This document shows, in pieces, positions 49,250-58,229 of a stretch of 64,000 nucleotides of DNA (position 1 is the stretch's first letter; each line of letters begins with the position of its first letter). A program made the position numbers and the translations under genes. The DNA lies in contig NZ_JAROAV010000032.1 of the NCBI RefSeq assembly GCF_029439465.1, forward strand, positions 1 to 64,000, given 5' to 3'. Origin of the DNA: Luteipulveratus flavus (lineage in GTDB: Bacteria > Actinomycetota > Actinomycetes > Actinomycetales > Dermatophilaceae). The notes beneath the pieces were generated by a model that ran no database searches, was not told the origin of the DNA, and worked only from the letters and a program-made list of their open reading frames with translations.

Positions 49250-51157
49250 CTATCCTCCCAAGGGAACAGTGTCGAGCACATAATCTATCGCGTACCTGTC
49301 TGCATATCGCTCGAGCGCGCGGATGACGTCGCGATCTGGCGTCCCTTCGAAATGAAAATATGGCCGCCGCCCTGTGGCCAGTGATACTTCGAACGTCGCC
49401 TTCGCCTGAGCGCGGAAGTCTTTGCCAATTCTAAAGTTTGCGGGCTTTGACTGCACCACATAATCCTTCGAGACGACGTCGAATTCATTTGCGGGGCCGT
49501 CGCTGAATTTGACACGCGACACGCCCTCCATTCGAGCCGCCAGGGAGTCTGCGGCAGCGTCTCGTGTCGAGTCCTTCACCAGATGTCCGAGGCTGTCCGC
49601 ATGGCCGGGCGCTCCGCTGTGGGACCCCACCGAGACGTCGATCCAGTGGCCGCCGGTGAAGCCTTGCGTCCTGACGACAGCCCCGGACTCATCCGTGAAG
49701 TATTTGAGGCCGTGGCAGGTGAGCTCGGCGTGGGGCGGCTTGCCTGCGATCGCTTCGTCTGCTGCTCTGCTGCTGTCGAACTCATAGACGCGGTGGCCGA
49801 CTCGTCGGGCATGCTCATTCGCGTCCAGTCCCGGGATGTCGGCGCCTTCAGCCGTGGGCCATCCGTGACCGCCGGCCGTCTCGGTGCTCCCGTGAGATGA
49901 CGAACCGTGCGCCGGCTCCGTCGCTTCCTGATGCAGGATGTGCATCTCGGTCGAGATGGCGCCTCGGGTATCCCCACCGAACGCGGCGAACTCGCGGCCG
50001 GCGAAGTGCTGGGTCGGCGGAGTGAAGCGGCCGCGCGCAGCGTCGGCCAGCCCGCGGAACGTCCCCTCCGGCACGGGCTGCAGCAACGACATGGCGCCAC
50101 GAGTCAGCGCGCGGTCGGCACTCGCGAGCGCGGAGATCCGGGTCGCCTGAGCAGGTGCGCGCCCGGCCAGCGACAGGCTGGCCGTCTCGAGGAACGCTTT
50201 CGCCGCTGAACCTCCACCGCCGGTAGACAGGCTCAGCAGCAGGTCGACGGACAGCGCGCCGACCGTGCCGTTCGGGTCGGTCCGCGCCGTGTCGACGCCG
50301 ACCATCGACTTCAGCATCCCGAAGAGCCGTCCGCGCGACTCGCCCGCGGGATCGACCCGCATACCACTCATCTGGGCCGAGAACACGAGCAGGTCCAGGC
50401 CGGTCTGGGCGAACCCGGACCCCGCCGCAGCCTGCCTCCCCGGGCCGTACGTGCCGTTGAGCGAGAGCAAGGCGTCGGCGTACTGCTTGCCGCTCTCGAG
50501 CGACCCCTGGCTCTGCCGCAACCGGATGACCGAGGGGTGGATGTCCCGCCACATCGTCGGCGCGCCCCACGGCGTGCGACCGGCCCGGGTCATCTGGTGG
50601 TAACCGTCCCCGGTGAACCCGTAGACGGTCTTGTCGAAGACATGGGTCTCGCCGACGCGCTGGTAGTCGTCTTCGCCCCAGAGGTCGTTCATCGCGTTGC
50701 GGCAGATGATCTGCGCCAGGTCGAGGTCCGCGTGGAACCGGTTCAGCCGGCCCTCGAGCGCATTCTCCCTGTTCAGCAGGTCGGTCTGGTGCGACCCGTC
50801 GCCGGAGTTCGCCGCCTGGATGCGTTGCCGGTCGAGATCGAACGTCACGAGGTCGGCGACCAGCCGCGTCTGCACACCACTCAGCCGGTCGCACTCCCAG
50901 CTGTACGTGTTCAGCGCCTTGGCCGCCTTGCCGACGGCGTCCCGCAGGGTGGCCGCCCTGCTCTCGGGCTGGTCCATCGCGCGCAGCACGAGCTGCTGCT
51001 CGGGCGCGTGGTAGGCGGTCGCGAGCCCGCTCCAGGCCCGCTTGATGTTGCCGGCGTGGGTGAGGACGGCGCCCGCGGCCTCCCGCAGGTCGACCACCGC
51101 GTCGCGGATGAGCTGTCCGTCGTCGACCTCCGCGACGCCCCCGATTGCCAGGCTCAC
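49250..51157 (-). CDS. polymorphic toxin with restriction-endonuclease-fold tip
   Basis: Protein of 635 residues. The N-terminal delivery region is homologous to the 18.5-kb toxin (IRDAVVDLREAAGA; HAPEQQLVL-AM; a DKTVYGFTGDGY block). From about residue 440 a new region starts. The tip (about 530-635) has NEFDVVSKDYVVQSK, with Glu558/Asp560 and Gln569-x-Lys571 in the E...Q-x-K arrangement of Tox-REase nucleases, and a final helical part. The target is probably DNA. GTG at 51157 overlaps the WXG100-like gene stop (GTGA). Imm7 follows directly. Sequence near the tip is AT-richer than the delivery part. Confidence 0.86.
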   Translation of the reverse strand: MSLAIGGVAEVDDGQLIRDAVVDLREAAGAVLTHAGNIKRAWSGLATAYHAPEQQLVLRAMDQPESRAATLRDAVGKAAKALNTYSWECDRLSGVQTRLVADLVTFDLDRQRIQAANSGDGSHQTDLLNRENALEGRLNRFHADLDLAQIICRNAMNDLWGEDDYQRVGETHVFDKTVYGFTGDGYHQMTRAGRTPWGAPTMWRDIHPSVIRLRQSQGSLESGKQYADALLSLNGTYGPGRQAAAGSGFAQTGLDLLVFSAQMSGMRVDPAGESRGRLFGMLKSMVGVDTARTDPNGTVGALSVDLLLSLSTGGGGSAAKAFLETASLSLAGRAPAQATRISALASADRALTRGAMSLLQPVPEGTFRGLADAARGRFTPPTQHFAGREFAAFGGDTRGAISTEMHILHQEATEPAHGSSSHGSTETAGGHGWPTAEGADIPGLDANEHARRVGHRVYEFDSSRAADEAIAGKPPHAELTCHGLKYFTDESGAVVRTQGFTGGHWIDVSVGSHSGAPGHADSLGHLVKDSTRDAAADSLAARMEGVSRVKFSDGPANEFDVVSKDYVVQSKPANFRIGKDFRAQAKATFEVSLATGRRPYFHFEGTPDRDVIRALERYADRYAIDYVLDTVPLGG

Positions 51158-51543
51158 CGCTCGACCACCTCGCGACCAGGACGCCGCAGCGCTCCGCCCG
51201 TGCGCCGGCCGGGCAGCTCCGCCGGGGTCGTCAGGCCAGCGGCCCGCCGCTGGGCCAGCGCGGCCATGTCGTACTGCCCGCCCTGGTAGTGCCCGACCGC
51301 GTTCCGGGTGCCGGCCACCGCCGACCCGCTCGCCCCTCGGATCGCCGTACCCGTCGGAGTGACCACCCGCGAACCGAGGAGCCCGACCCCGGTACGGACG
51401 AGTGCGCTGTTGCCGAGTCTGTCGGCGACGCAGTCGAGGGCTCGGTCGAGTGCGTCCAGCGTGGTCTTGTACTCGCCCACACTCGTGCCGGCGCGGTTGA
51501 GAATGCCCAGCGCGGTCGTCGCGTCGATGTCCCACGTCGTCAC
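51154..51543 (-). CDS. WXG100-like small protein, DUF6507 type, copy 2
   Basis: Protein of 129 residues, identical in length to the product of 18136-18525 and sharing its layout: start MTTWDIDATTALGILNRA, a mid-segment TAIRGASGSAVAGTRNAVGHYQGGQYDMAALAQRR, and end ALRRPGREVVER. The GTG start at 51543 lacks a strong ribosome-binding site in the visible upstream bases. It is the first gene of the toxin 2 operon. Likely a helical chaperone or export partner. Confidence 0.8.
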   Translation of the reverse strand: MTTWDIDATTALGILNRAGTSVGEYKTTLDALDRALDCVADRLGNSALVRTGVGLLGSRVVTPTGTAIRGASGSAVAGTRNAVGHYQGGQYDMAALAQRRAAGLTTPAELPGRRTGGALRRPGREVVER

Positions 51544-51833
51544 GGCTGACCCCCAGATGCGCGTACGTACGGTCGGTGCGGCCTCCCCGAGCGCCGCGGG
51601 CTCGCCCATTCTGCGCAGGTCCGAAGTGCGCCACGGGGTGCACGAACGAACCTGTGGACAAACAGCATTGGTTCCTGTGGATAACCCGACCTGGCTCTGG
51701 ATAACGAGTTCCACGGGCCACGTGGAACAGCGAGAGGACGGTTCCGCCACAGATCTTCGACCTGCCAACCACCCGCAGCCGGGCGCGTCCTGATAGACGT
51801 GAAGCGGCGTCGTTCTCAGGGGGAGGCAGCAAC
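51544..51833. promoter_or_regulatory. divergent promoter region with two DnaA-box-like sites
   Basis: This 290-bp gap lies between the toxin 2 operon (minus) and the DUF3800 gene (plus). TGTGGACAA (51653-51661) is TTGTCCACA in reverse, and TGTGGATAA (51676-51684) is a perfect TTATCCACA in reverse, with a weaker CTGGATAAC nearby. GGGGGAGG before 51834 serves the plus gene. No gene seen. Confidence 0.5.
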
Positions 51834-52482
51834 GTGGCTCGCGTGTACATGTACGCCGACGAGACCGGGGATCTCGGCTACGACAGTCAGTCCGCTTACT
51901 TCGGCATCGGCACGGCCACCTATGTCGACGACCATCGCGATCAGATCTGGGAGGGGTTCCAACTTCGGACGTCACTGGAGGCCGGTGGCGTACGACTTCG
52001 GCAGGGTCTGCATGCAAAGAACGACAGCAACGGCACCCGCGCTCAGATGTTCGAGGTCATCAAGCGGCAGCGTCCGCGCCTCGACGCCACCTTCCTGAAG
52101 AAGGACGCCGCATACGACGCCGTCAGGCGCAAGGGCCCAGTCCACCTCTACAAGCTCGCGGTCCAACCTGCACGCCAAGGTCATCCTGAAGCAGGTGTCG
52201 CAGCCCGGCGACGACGTCTTCTACATCGCGGGTCACCTGCAGACGAACGCCAAGCGCGATGCGATCTACGAGGCGGTCAGCGCGGTGTGCACCGACATCG
52301 CCGAAGGACGGTCGGTCACCGCGTGCGTCTGGGATGCGCCCAGCTCCTGGGGCATCCAGGTGGCTGACTACGGCCTGTGGAGCACTCAGCGCGAGCTGCT
52401 CGGCAAGCCGGTGAAGTGGCACGAAGCCTGCATCAAGCCGTCGTTGCGCTCGTTCTACCGTCCGTGGGATCCCACCGGATGA
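51834..52482 (+). pseudogene. frameshifted DUF3800 protein
   Basis: The first part reads MARVYMYADETGDLGYDS, the typical D-E-(T/S)-G-D opening of DUF3800. Near 52160-52170 the frame breaks: after HLYKLA the continuation NLHAKVILKQV and VFYIAGHLQTNAKRD is found in a different forward frame, down to RPWDPTG at 52482. Replacing GTCC by three bases (as in TGG) would restore one 215-residue protein. DUF3800 proteins resemble RNase H-fold nucleases and occur near defence genes. Either a real pseudogene or a sequencing error. Confidence 0.8.
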
Positions 52483-52691
52483 GGGCATGGTGCGAGCCGG
52501 CTATCTGGTCTCCCAGAAGCGGTCCCCTGGACCTCTTGTCACCGGCTCTGCCTTCATGATGCACCGGCACCCAGCAGGCCTCAAACGCGACCCGCTGAAA
52601 GTCTTCGCGGGCGATGTCGAGAACGCGAGGATGGCTGCGTCCCCGGTACGAGCTGCGGCACCGGCCCGCGGCAGACCCAGGAGGAACCGAG

Positions 52692-53099
52692 ATGGCGAAG
52701 TACCTGCTGCTCAAGCACTACCGCGGCAACCCCAGGCCCGTGAACGACGTGCCGATGGACGAGTGGACGCCCGAGGAGTTCCAGGCGCACTGCACGTACA
52801 TGGACGACTTCGCCGACCGGCTGCGCGAGTCGGGTGAGTACGTCGGTGGCGCGGCGCTGTCGCCGGAGGGCACCTTCGTCCGGTACGACGGGGAGGGCAA
52901 GCCGCCGGTCACCGACGGCCCGTTCGCCGAGACCAAGGACCTCATCGCGGGCTGGATGGTCATCGACGTCGACTCCTACGACCGCGCGCTCGCGCTGGCC
53001 GGTGAGCTGTCCGCGGCGCCCGGCGCCGACGGCAAGCCGATCCACGAGTGGCTGGAGCTGCGGCCGTTCCTCGGCAACCCCCCGACGATCACCGAGTGA
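52692..53099 (+). CDS. YCII/DGPF-domain protein
   Basis: Protein of 135 residues with the characteristic DGPF (75-78) in TDGPFAETKDLIAGW and the ferredoxin-like YCII fold. The ATG has GAGGAACCGA upstream. DGPF proteins are encoded with ECF42 sigma factors and are thought to work in the same pathway, though the biochemical role is undefined. The following sigma factor gene overlaps by GTGA. The 209 bp upstream hold no gene and may contain the promoter. Confidence 0.92.
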   Translation: MAKYLLLKHYRGNPRPVNDVPMDEWTPEEFQAHCTYMDDFADRLRESGEYVGGAALSPEGTFVRYDGEGKPPVTDGPFAETKDLIAGWMVIDVDSYDRALALAGELSAAPGADGKPIHEWLELRPFLGNPPTITE

Positions 53100-54241
53100 G
53101 CATCGCCCCGGAGCACCTGCGTGACCTCATCCCCGAGGTCATCGGCGTCCTGGTCCGGCGCGGCGCGGACTTCGCGTCGGCCGAGGACGCCGTGCAGGAG
53201 GCGCTCGTCCAGCTGCTGACCGCGACCGACGGGCCGCGCGACGCCAAGGGCTGGCTGGTCACCGTCGCCTGGCGCAAGTTCCTCGACGCCACCCGGTCGG
53301 AGTCAGCGCGGCGGGCGCGCGAGCTGCGTCAGGAGACCGAGCCCGAGCCCGGACCGGTCAGCGGCACCGACGAGACCCTGCAGCTCTACTTCCTGTGCGC
53401 CCACCCGTCGCTGACCCCGACGTCGGCGGTCGCGCTGACCCTCCGCGCGGTCGGAGGCCTCACCACGCGGCAGATCGCCGAGGCCTACCTCGTGCCCGAG
53501 TCGACCATGGCGCAACGGATCTCGCGCGCCAAACGCACCATCAGCGAGCACCGGCTGGACGAGCCGGGCGATGTCGGCGTCGTCCTGCGGGTGCTCTACC
53601 TGGTGTTCAATGAGGGCTACTCCGGCGACGTCGACCTCGCCGCCGAGGCGATCCGGCTGACCCGCCGCCTGGCCGCCGGCGTCGACGAGCCCGAGGTGCA
53701 CGGCCTGCTCGCGCTGATGCTGCTGCACCACGCCCGCCGCGCCGCGCGGACGACGCCGGACGGCGCGCTCGTACCCCTCGCCGAGCAGGACCGGAGCCGC
53801 TGGGACACCAGCCGGATCGCCGAGGGCGTCGCCGTCCTGCAGGCGGCCCTGGCCCGCGACCGACTGGGGGAGTACCAGGCGCAGGCCGCCGTCGCCGCCC
53901 TGCACGCCGACGCGCTCGACGCCGCCGAGACCGACTGGCCGCAGATCGTGGAGTGGTACGACGAGCTCGCGGCGCTGACCGACAGCCCAGTGGTCCGGCT
54001 CAACCGTGCCGTCGCGGTCGGCGAGGCGGACGGAGCGCTCGCCGGGCTCGCCGCTCTCGCCCAGGTCGACCCGACGACACCGCGCCACACCGCCGCCGCC
54101 GCGTACCTGCACGAGAAGGCCGGTGACCGGACGACCGCCGCCCGCCTGTACGCCGACGCCGCCCGCGCGGCGACCAACCAGGCCGAGGTCAACCACCTCA
54201 CCCGTCAGGCCGCCCGGCTCAACTGGTCCCCGAGCGCCTAG
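53096..54241 (+). CDS. ECF42-type RNA polymerase sigma factor
   Basis: Protein of 381 residues. The sigma-2 region has SAEDAVQEALVQLL and GWLVTVAWRKFLD; the sigma-4 HTH is TTRQIAEAYLVPESTMAQRISRAK. The long C-terminal half (DUF6596-like, from YLVFNEGYSG) has TPR-like repeats characteristic of ECF42; no anti-sigma gene is present, and the extension probably regulates activity. Cotranslated with the DGPF protein (GTGA), as in other actinobacteria, where the pair autoregulates. GTG at 53096. Confidence 0.93.
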   Translation: MSIAPEHLRDLIPEVIGVLVRRGADFASAEDAVQEALVQLLTATDGPRDAKGWLVTVAWRKFLDATRSESARRARELRQETEPEPGPVSGTDETLQLYFLCAHPSLTPTSAVALTLRAVGGLTTRQIAEAYLVPESTMAQRISRAKRTISEHRLDEPGDVGVVLRVLYLVFNEGYSGDVDLAAEAIRLTRRLAAGVDEPEVHGLLALMLLHHARRAARTTPDGALVPLAEQDRSRWDTSRIAEGVAVLQAALARDRLGEYQAQAAVAALHADALDAAETDWPQIVEWYDELAALTDSPVVRLNRAVAVGEADGALAGLAALAQVDPTTPRHTAAAAYLHEKAGDRTTAARLYADAARAATNQAEVNHLTRQAARLNWSPSA

Positions 54242-54326
54242 ACCCGCTCACCAGACGACTGCGACACTCGAATCTGACCCACTTGCAAGGCGGTCGGACC
54301 CGAATGTCGCAGTCGTCTGGGCGGGT
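54242..54326. terminator. 20-bp-arm palindrome between convergent genes
   Basis: CCAGACGACTGCGACACTCG (54251-54270) and CGAATGTCGCAGTCGTCTGG (54301-54320) pair at 19 of 20 positions. They lie between the sigma factor and the HNH gene, which converge. Partly matching flanks (ACCCGC and GCGGGT) extend the stem. Confidence 0.75.
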
Positions 54327-54337
54327 GATGCGCCGGT

Positions 54338-55147
54338 TCAGCAGGCGGCGAGCGACTGCTGCAGGACGCGCTGGTCGCCGCGGTCGATCGCCAGGCCGTA
54401 CTTCGTGGCCGAGCCGATGTACTTCACCGCGTACCCGCAGCGGTACGCCTTGTTCGGCGGAAGCCACTCCTCCGGGCCCTGGTCGCCCTTGCCCGTGTTG
54501 GTCGGGCCGTCGACGGCGAGCAGGTTCGCGGCGACGTCGTTGGCGAAGCTGCGCCGCTTCTCGATCGGCCAGGAGGAGGCGCCGAAGTCCCACGCCCGGG
54601 CCAGCGGGTAGACGTGATCGATCTGGACGGCCTGCGCCTTCGACTTCTCGAACGTGATCGTCCGTCCGGTGTAGAGGTCGTTCAGCGTGCCGGACACGAC
54701 GGTGCAGCGCGAACCCTGTTTGATCACAGGGTTCTTCAGCTGCGCGCGCAGCACGTCGTCGCGGGTGCCACAGCCGTTGTGACCGCTCGGCGCGGTGTTG
54801 TCGTCGTGCCACGCCGGCCCGAAGACGCAGCCCTGGCTCGGGGCGCAGTCCCGTTCGTACCCGGCGACTTTCGGCCGACTCGGCAGGACCTTGAGCCCGC
54901 GGAGCTGGGTCTGGGCGGTCGCCTTCTGCGCGGGCGTGACGCCGACGCTCGTCCCGGCACGACCACCGTCGCCTCCTGCGGGGCCGTCGCCCTCCTTCAC
55001 GCTGTTCGCCACGGCGGAGCTGCCGTCCGTGACCTGGTTCAACCAGTCCTGCACGGTGCCGCCGTTGTCGTTCTGGTGGGCCCACCCGGCCGCGAAAGCG
55101 ACTGCGATCAGGGCGGTCCCGAGCATCCGGACCGTCCTGCGGTTCAT
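54338..55147 (-). CDS. secreted HNH (DUF1524) nuclease
   Basis: Protein of 269 residues with an N-terminal hydrophobic signal or anchor (MLGTALIAVAFAAGWA). The nuclease domain has CGTRDDVLRAQL, YTGRTI, VQIDHVYPLARAWDFGA (the DH of the HNH core), SFANDVAANLLAVDG and KGDQGPEEWLPPN, the usual actinobacterial DUF1524 pattern; four Cys could form two disulfides. Probably degrades DNA outside the cell, for nutrition or competition. ATG at 55147. Confidence 0.9.
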   Translation of the reverse strand: MNRRTVRMLGTALIAVAFAAGWAHQNDNGGTVQDWLNQVTDGSSAVANSVKEGDGPAGGDGGRAGTSVGVTPAQKATAQTQLRGLKVLPSRPKVAGYERDCAPSQGCVFGPAWHDDNTAPSGHNGCGTRDDVLRAQLKNPVIKQGSRCTVVSGTLNDLYTGRTITFEKSKAQAVQIDHVYPLARAWDFGASSWPIEKRRSFANDVAANLLAVDGPTNTGKGDQGPEEWLPPNKAYRCGYAVKYIGSATKYGLAIDRGDQRVLQQSLAAC

Positions 55148-55277
55148 GACCGCGCTCCGGCAGGAGCAGCGTTCCGGACGACGGCGGGGGCAAGGGGGCG
55201 ATGGTCCACGCGCGGACCCTACCCGCGACGTACGTCACGTCACCGGAGGTCGGCCCGCGCGCCGCGGTGGCTGCCCT

Positions 55278-55700
55278 TCACGCGTGATCGTTGTACCGCT
55301 GCAGCAGCCGGACGAACTGGGACAGCTCGTCGTCGGTCCATCCATCCACCCGCTGCCGGATCGACTCACGCCACGAATCGCTGGCGGCGGCGAGCACGTC
55401 CGTACCGTCGCGAGTCAGCACGAGCAGCTGGGCGCGCCGCTCACCCGCGAGCGCCTGTCGGGTCAGCAGCCCGCGGCGCTCCAGCGCGGCCACCTGGCGG
55501 CTGGCGGTCGACTTGTCGATACGGAGGGCGCGGGCGACGTCGACCATCGTGGCGCGCTCGTGTGCCTGTACCGCGCTGAGCAGGGTCGACTCGGCGAACG
55601 TGACGTCCGGCATCCGCTCGCCCCACTCGCGCTGGAGCCGCCGCGACACCTCGCGGAGTCCGACGCGCAGGTCCTCGACCGCACCGTCCCGATTGGCCAT
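55278..55700 (-). CDS. MarR-family transcriptional regulator
   Basis: Protein of 140 residues with a winged helix-turn-helix: ATMVDVARALRIDKSTASRQVAALERRGLLTR is the recognition core. It is divergent from the membrane protein gene at 55768, and an inverted repeat between the two start codons is the likely operator. Typical MarR proteins repress such a neighbour until a small phenolic or oxidant ligand binds. Confidence 0.9.
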   Translation of the reverse strand: MANRDGAVEDLRVGLREVSRRLQREWGERMPDVTFAESTLLSAVQAHERATMVDVARALRIDKSTASRQVAALERRGLLTRQALAGERRAQLLVLTRDGTDVLAAASDSWRESIRQRVDGWTDDELSQFVRLLQRYNDHA

Positions 55701-55719
55701 CGTCGCCCTTTCGTGCTAG

Positions 55720-55738
55720 AAGTTGTATAGGTCAACTT
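55720..55738. promoter_or_regulatory. MarR operator candidate
   Basis: AAGTTG and CAACTT form a perfect inverted repeat with a 7-bp spacer (TATAGGT) in the 67-bp gap between the divergent regulator and membrane protein genes. Size and place fit a MarR dimer site controlling both promoters. Confidence 0.7.
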
Positions 55739-55767
55739 TAGAACACACCCCCCGAAGGAGCACCCGC

Positions 55768-56811
55768 GTGAGCAACCAGCATCCCGTACCGATGAGGACG
55801 GTCCTCTCCCATGTGGCCGTGCCGATCCTCATGGGCCTGGTGATGGCGGTCGCCTACCTCGGCGGGTTCCACAAGCCGTCGCCGCACGAGGTCCCGCTCG
55901 CCGTCGTCGGCCCCACCCAGCAGGTCCAGCCCATCGCCGCCGGGCTCGAGCACCAGCTCGGCGACGAGGTCGACGTCCGCATCGTGCCGACCGTCGACCA
56001 GGCCACCCAGCAGCTGCGGAACCTCGACATCTCCGGCGCGTACGTCCCCGGCAGGGCCTCCGCCGAGATGCTCACCGCGTCCGGCGCCTCCGACACGACC
56101 CGCAGCGTCGTGGGCCAGATCGGCTCCGCGGTCGCACTGAAGCAGGGCGTACCGCTGCGGACCGTCGACGTCGCGCCCGTGTCCGACAACGACCCCGCCG
56201 GCCAGAACGGCTTCTTCTTCCTGGTCGCTCTCACGGTCGGCTCGTACGCGACGTCCATCGCCATCGGGGCTGCCGCCGCGAGCCACCCGATGCGCCGCCG
56301 CGCCGCGCTGGCCGCCGTCGCAGGGGCGCTCATCCCGACGCTGAGCTTCCTCGTCGCCCGGTTCGGCTTCGGCATGTTCGCCGGTGACTCCGCGGCCGTC
56401 TGGGGGCTGTCGGTGCTCTACTCCGAGGCAGTCCTGCTCATCGGCGTCGGCCTGCACCCGCTCATCGGCCGGTTCAGCACGCTGGTCTACTCGGCCGTCT
56501 TCGTCGCGCTGAACTTCACCACCAGCGGCGGCGTCTTCTCGCCCGCGATGCAGCCGGCGTTCTTCGGGTGGCTGCACTCGTTCTGGATCGGCTCCGGGTT
56601 CGTGGAGTCCGTGCGGCAGGTGATGTACCTGCCCGACGTCAGCATCGCCGGCCCGCTCACCATCCTCGTCGGCTGGTTCGCCCTCGGACTGGTGAGCCTC
56701 GCGATCGGGTCCGCCGTCGAGCGCCGGCGCGCGACCGTCGCCGCCCGACCCACCCGCGAGGAGCTGGACGCCGCTACCCTGGAGGAGCTCGAGGAGGACG
56801 TCGCCGTCTGA
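55768..56811 (+). CDS. multi-pass membrane protein, ABC-2/YhgE-like
   Basis: Protein of 347 residues: one N-terminal helix (LMGLVMAVAYLGGF), an extracytoplasmic domain of about 120 residues (EVPLAVVGPTQQVQP onward), then five or so helices. The layout resembles the ABC-2 or YhgE/Pip-like DUF3533 families. The C-terminus is acidic (ATLEELEEDVAV). GTG 55768 has GAAGGAG upstream. Controlled by the adjacent MarR repressor, it may export a toxic compound, but no ATPase partner is present, so another role cannot be excluded. Confidence 0.82.
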   Translation: MSNQHPVPMRTVLSHVAVPILMGLVMAVAYLGGFHKPSPHEVPLAVVGPTQQVQPIAAGLEHQLGDEVDVRIVPTVDQATQQLRNLDISGAYVPGRASAEMLTASGASDTTRSVVGQIGSAVALKQGVPLRTVDVAPVSDNDPAGQNGFFFLVALTVGSYATSIAIGAAAASHPMRRRAALAAVAGALIPTLSFLVARFGFGMFAGDSAAVWGLSVLYSEAVLLIGVGLHPLIGRFSTLVYSAVFVALNFTTSGGVFSPAMQPAFFGWLHSFWIGSGFVESVRQVMYLPDVSIAGPLTILVGWFALGLVSLAIGSAVERRRATVAARPTREELDAATLEELEEDVAV

Positions 56812-56860
56812 GGGGCCGAACCCCTCGGCATCCGAGTGCGGGCGTGGTTGGCTCGGACTC

Positions 56861-58099
56861 ATGCCGACCCCAGCCCACCGGCTGATCCCGATGCGTGGCC
56901 GCGACCCGGACGAGCAGCACCGCGCCGCGACTCCGCTGGAGCTGCTGTTCGACCTGACGTTCGTGGTCGCGTTCGGGCAGGCCGGCAACGAGCTCGCGCA
57001 CGCCCTGGCGTCCCACCACGTCGGCAGCGGGCTCGCCGCGTTCGGCGTCTCGGTCTTCGCGATCTGCTGGGCGTGGATCAACTTCTCCTGGTTCGCGTCG
57101 GCGTACGACACGGACGACTGGGCCTTCCGAGTGCTGACGATGGTGCAGATGGGCGGCGTCATCGTCATGGCGCTGGGCCTGCCGAACCTGTTCGCCGGGT
57201 TCGCGCACGGTGAGTTCGACGGCACCGTGATGATCGTCGGCTACGTCGTGATGCGGGTCGCCCTGATCGGGCAGTGGCTGCGCGCCGCCCGGCAGGACCC
57301 CGCTCGCCGTCGCTGCGCGATGGCGTACGTGCTGACGCTCGCCGTCGGGCAGGTGCTGTGGGTGCTGCTGCTCGTGCCGCACCTGTCGACCGGCGGCTTC
57401 TTCGCGCTGGCAGCGGTACCCGCCGCGGTCGAGCTCGCCGGCCCGTACCTCGCCGAGAGCCGCCTGACCGGGACGCCGTGGCACGCCCACCACGTGGCCG
57501 AGCGGTACAGCCTGCTGGTGATCATCACGCTCGGCGAGACGATCCTCGGGACGGTCGCGGCCATGTCCGCGCTGGTGCACGACCCGGACGTGGGCTGGAG
57601 CACCGACGCGGTGATCGTCCTCGCGGCCGGCGTCGTGCTGACATTCGGGATGTGGTGGGCGTACTTCGTCATCCCCTGGGCCGACATCCTGCACACCCAC
57701 CGCGAGCGCTCGTTCTTCTGGGGATACGGGCACATGCTGATCTTCGGCGGTATCGCAGCGACGGGCGCCGGGCTGCACGTGGCGCAGTACCTGGTCGAGG
57801 GCGAGACCACGCTCGGGACGACCGGCACGCTGGTCACGGTGGTCGTCCCGTTCGCGGTCTTCGCGGGGATGCTCTACCTGATGTACGCCGTGAGCATGCG
57901 GGCGGCGGACCCGTTCCACATCGCGCTCGTCGTCGCCACCGCGGCCGTCCTCGGTGCCGGCCTGCTCGCGACAGCAGCCGGGGCCTCCCTGCCGGTCGGA
58001 CTCGCGGTCGTCGCGCTGGCCCCGCTGGTCACGGTCGTCGGGTACGAGACGCTCGGGCACCGCCACCTCGACGACCACCTGGAGCGGCTGCGCTCCTGA
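56861..58099 (+). CDS. ltrA: low temperature requirement protein A (LtrA)
   Basis: Protein of 412 residues with about eleven predicted helices. The LtrA signature LELLFDLTFVVAFGQ is at residues 27-41, and HHVAERYSLLVIITLGETI in the middle is equally typical. LtrA was named for low-temperature growth in Listeria; molecular function is not settled. The C-terminal cytoplasmic tail is short (GHRHLDDHLERL). Begins 49 bp after the previous gene. Confidence 0.9.
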   Translation: MPTPAHRLIPMRGRDPDEQHRAATPLELLFDLTFVVAFGQAGNELAHALASHHVGSGLAAFGVSVFAICWAWINFSWFASAYDTDDWAFRVLTMVQMGGVIVMALGLPNLFAGFAHGEFDGTVMIVGYVVMRVALIGQWLRAARQDPARRRCAMAYVLTLAVGQVLWVLLLVPHLSTGGFFALAAVPAAVELAGPYLAESRLTGTPWHAHHVAERYSLLVIITLGETILGTVAAMSALVHDPDVGWSTDAVIVLAAGVVLTFGMWWAYFVIPWADILHTHRERSFFWGYGHMLIFGGIAATGAGLHVAQYLVEGETTLGTTGTLVTVVVPFAVFAGMLYLMYAVSMRAADPFHIALVVATAAVLGAGLLATAAGASLPVGLAVVALAPLVTVVGYETLGHRHLDDHLERLRS

Positions 58100-58229
58100 G
58101 CCGACCGTCGCGCCATCGGGACGGTCCGGCGCGTAACGCTCGCGCGCGTGTTTCGATATGCCCACCGCGAAGGGGCGGCGCAGGCGCCGCGAGCGGGCAT
58201 GGTGTAGGCGCACGACAAGGGTGACAGGC

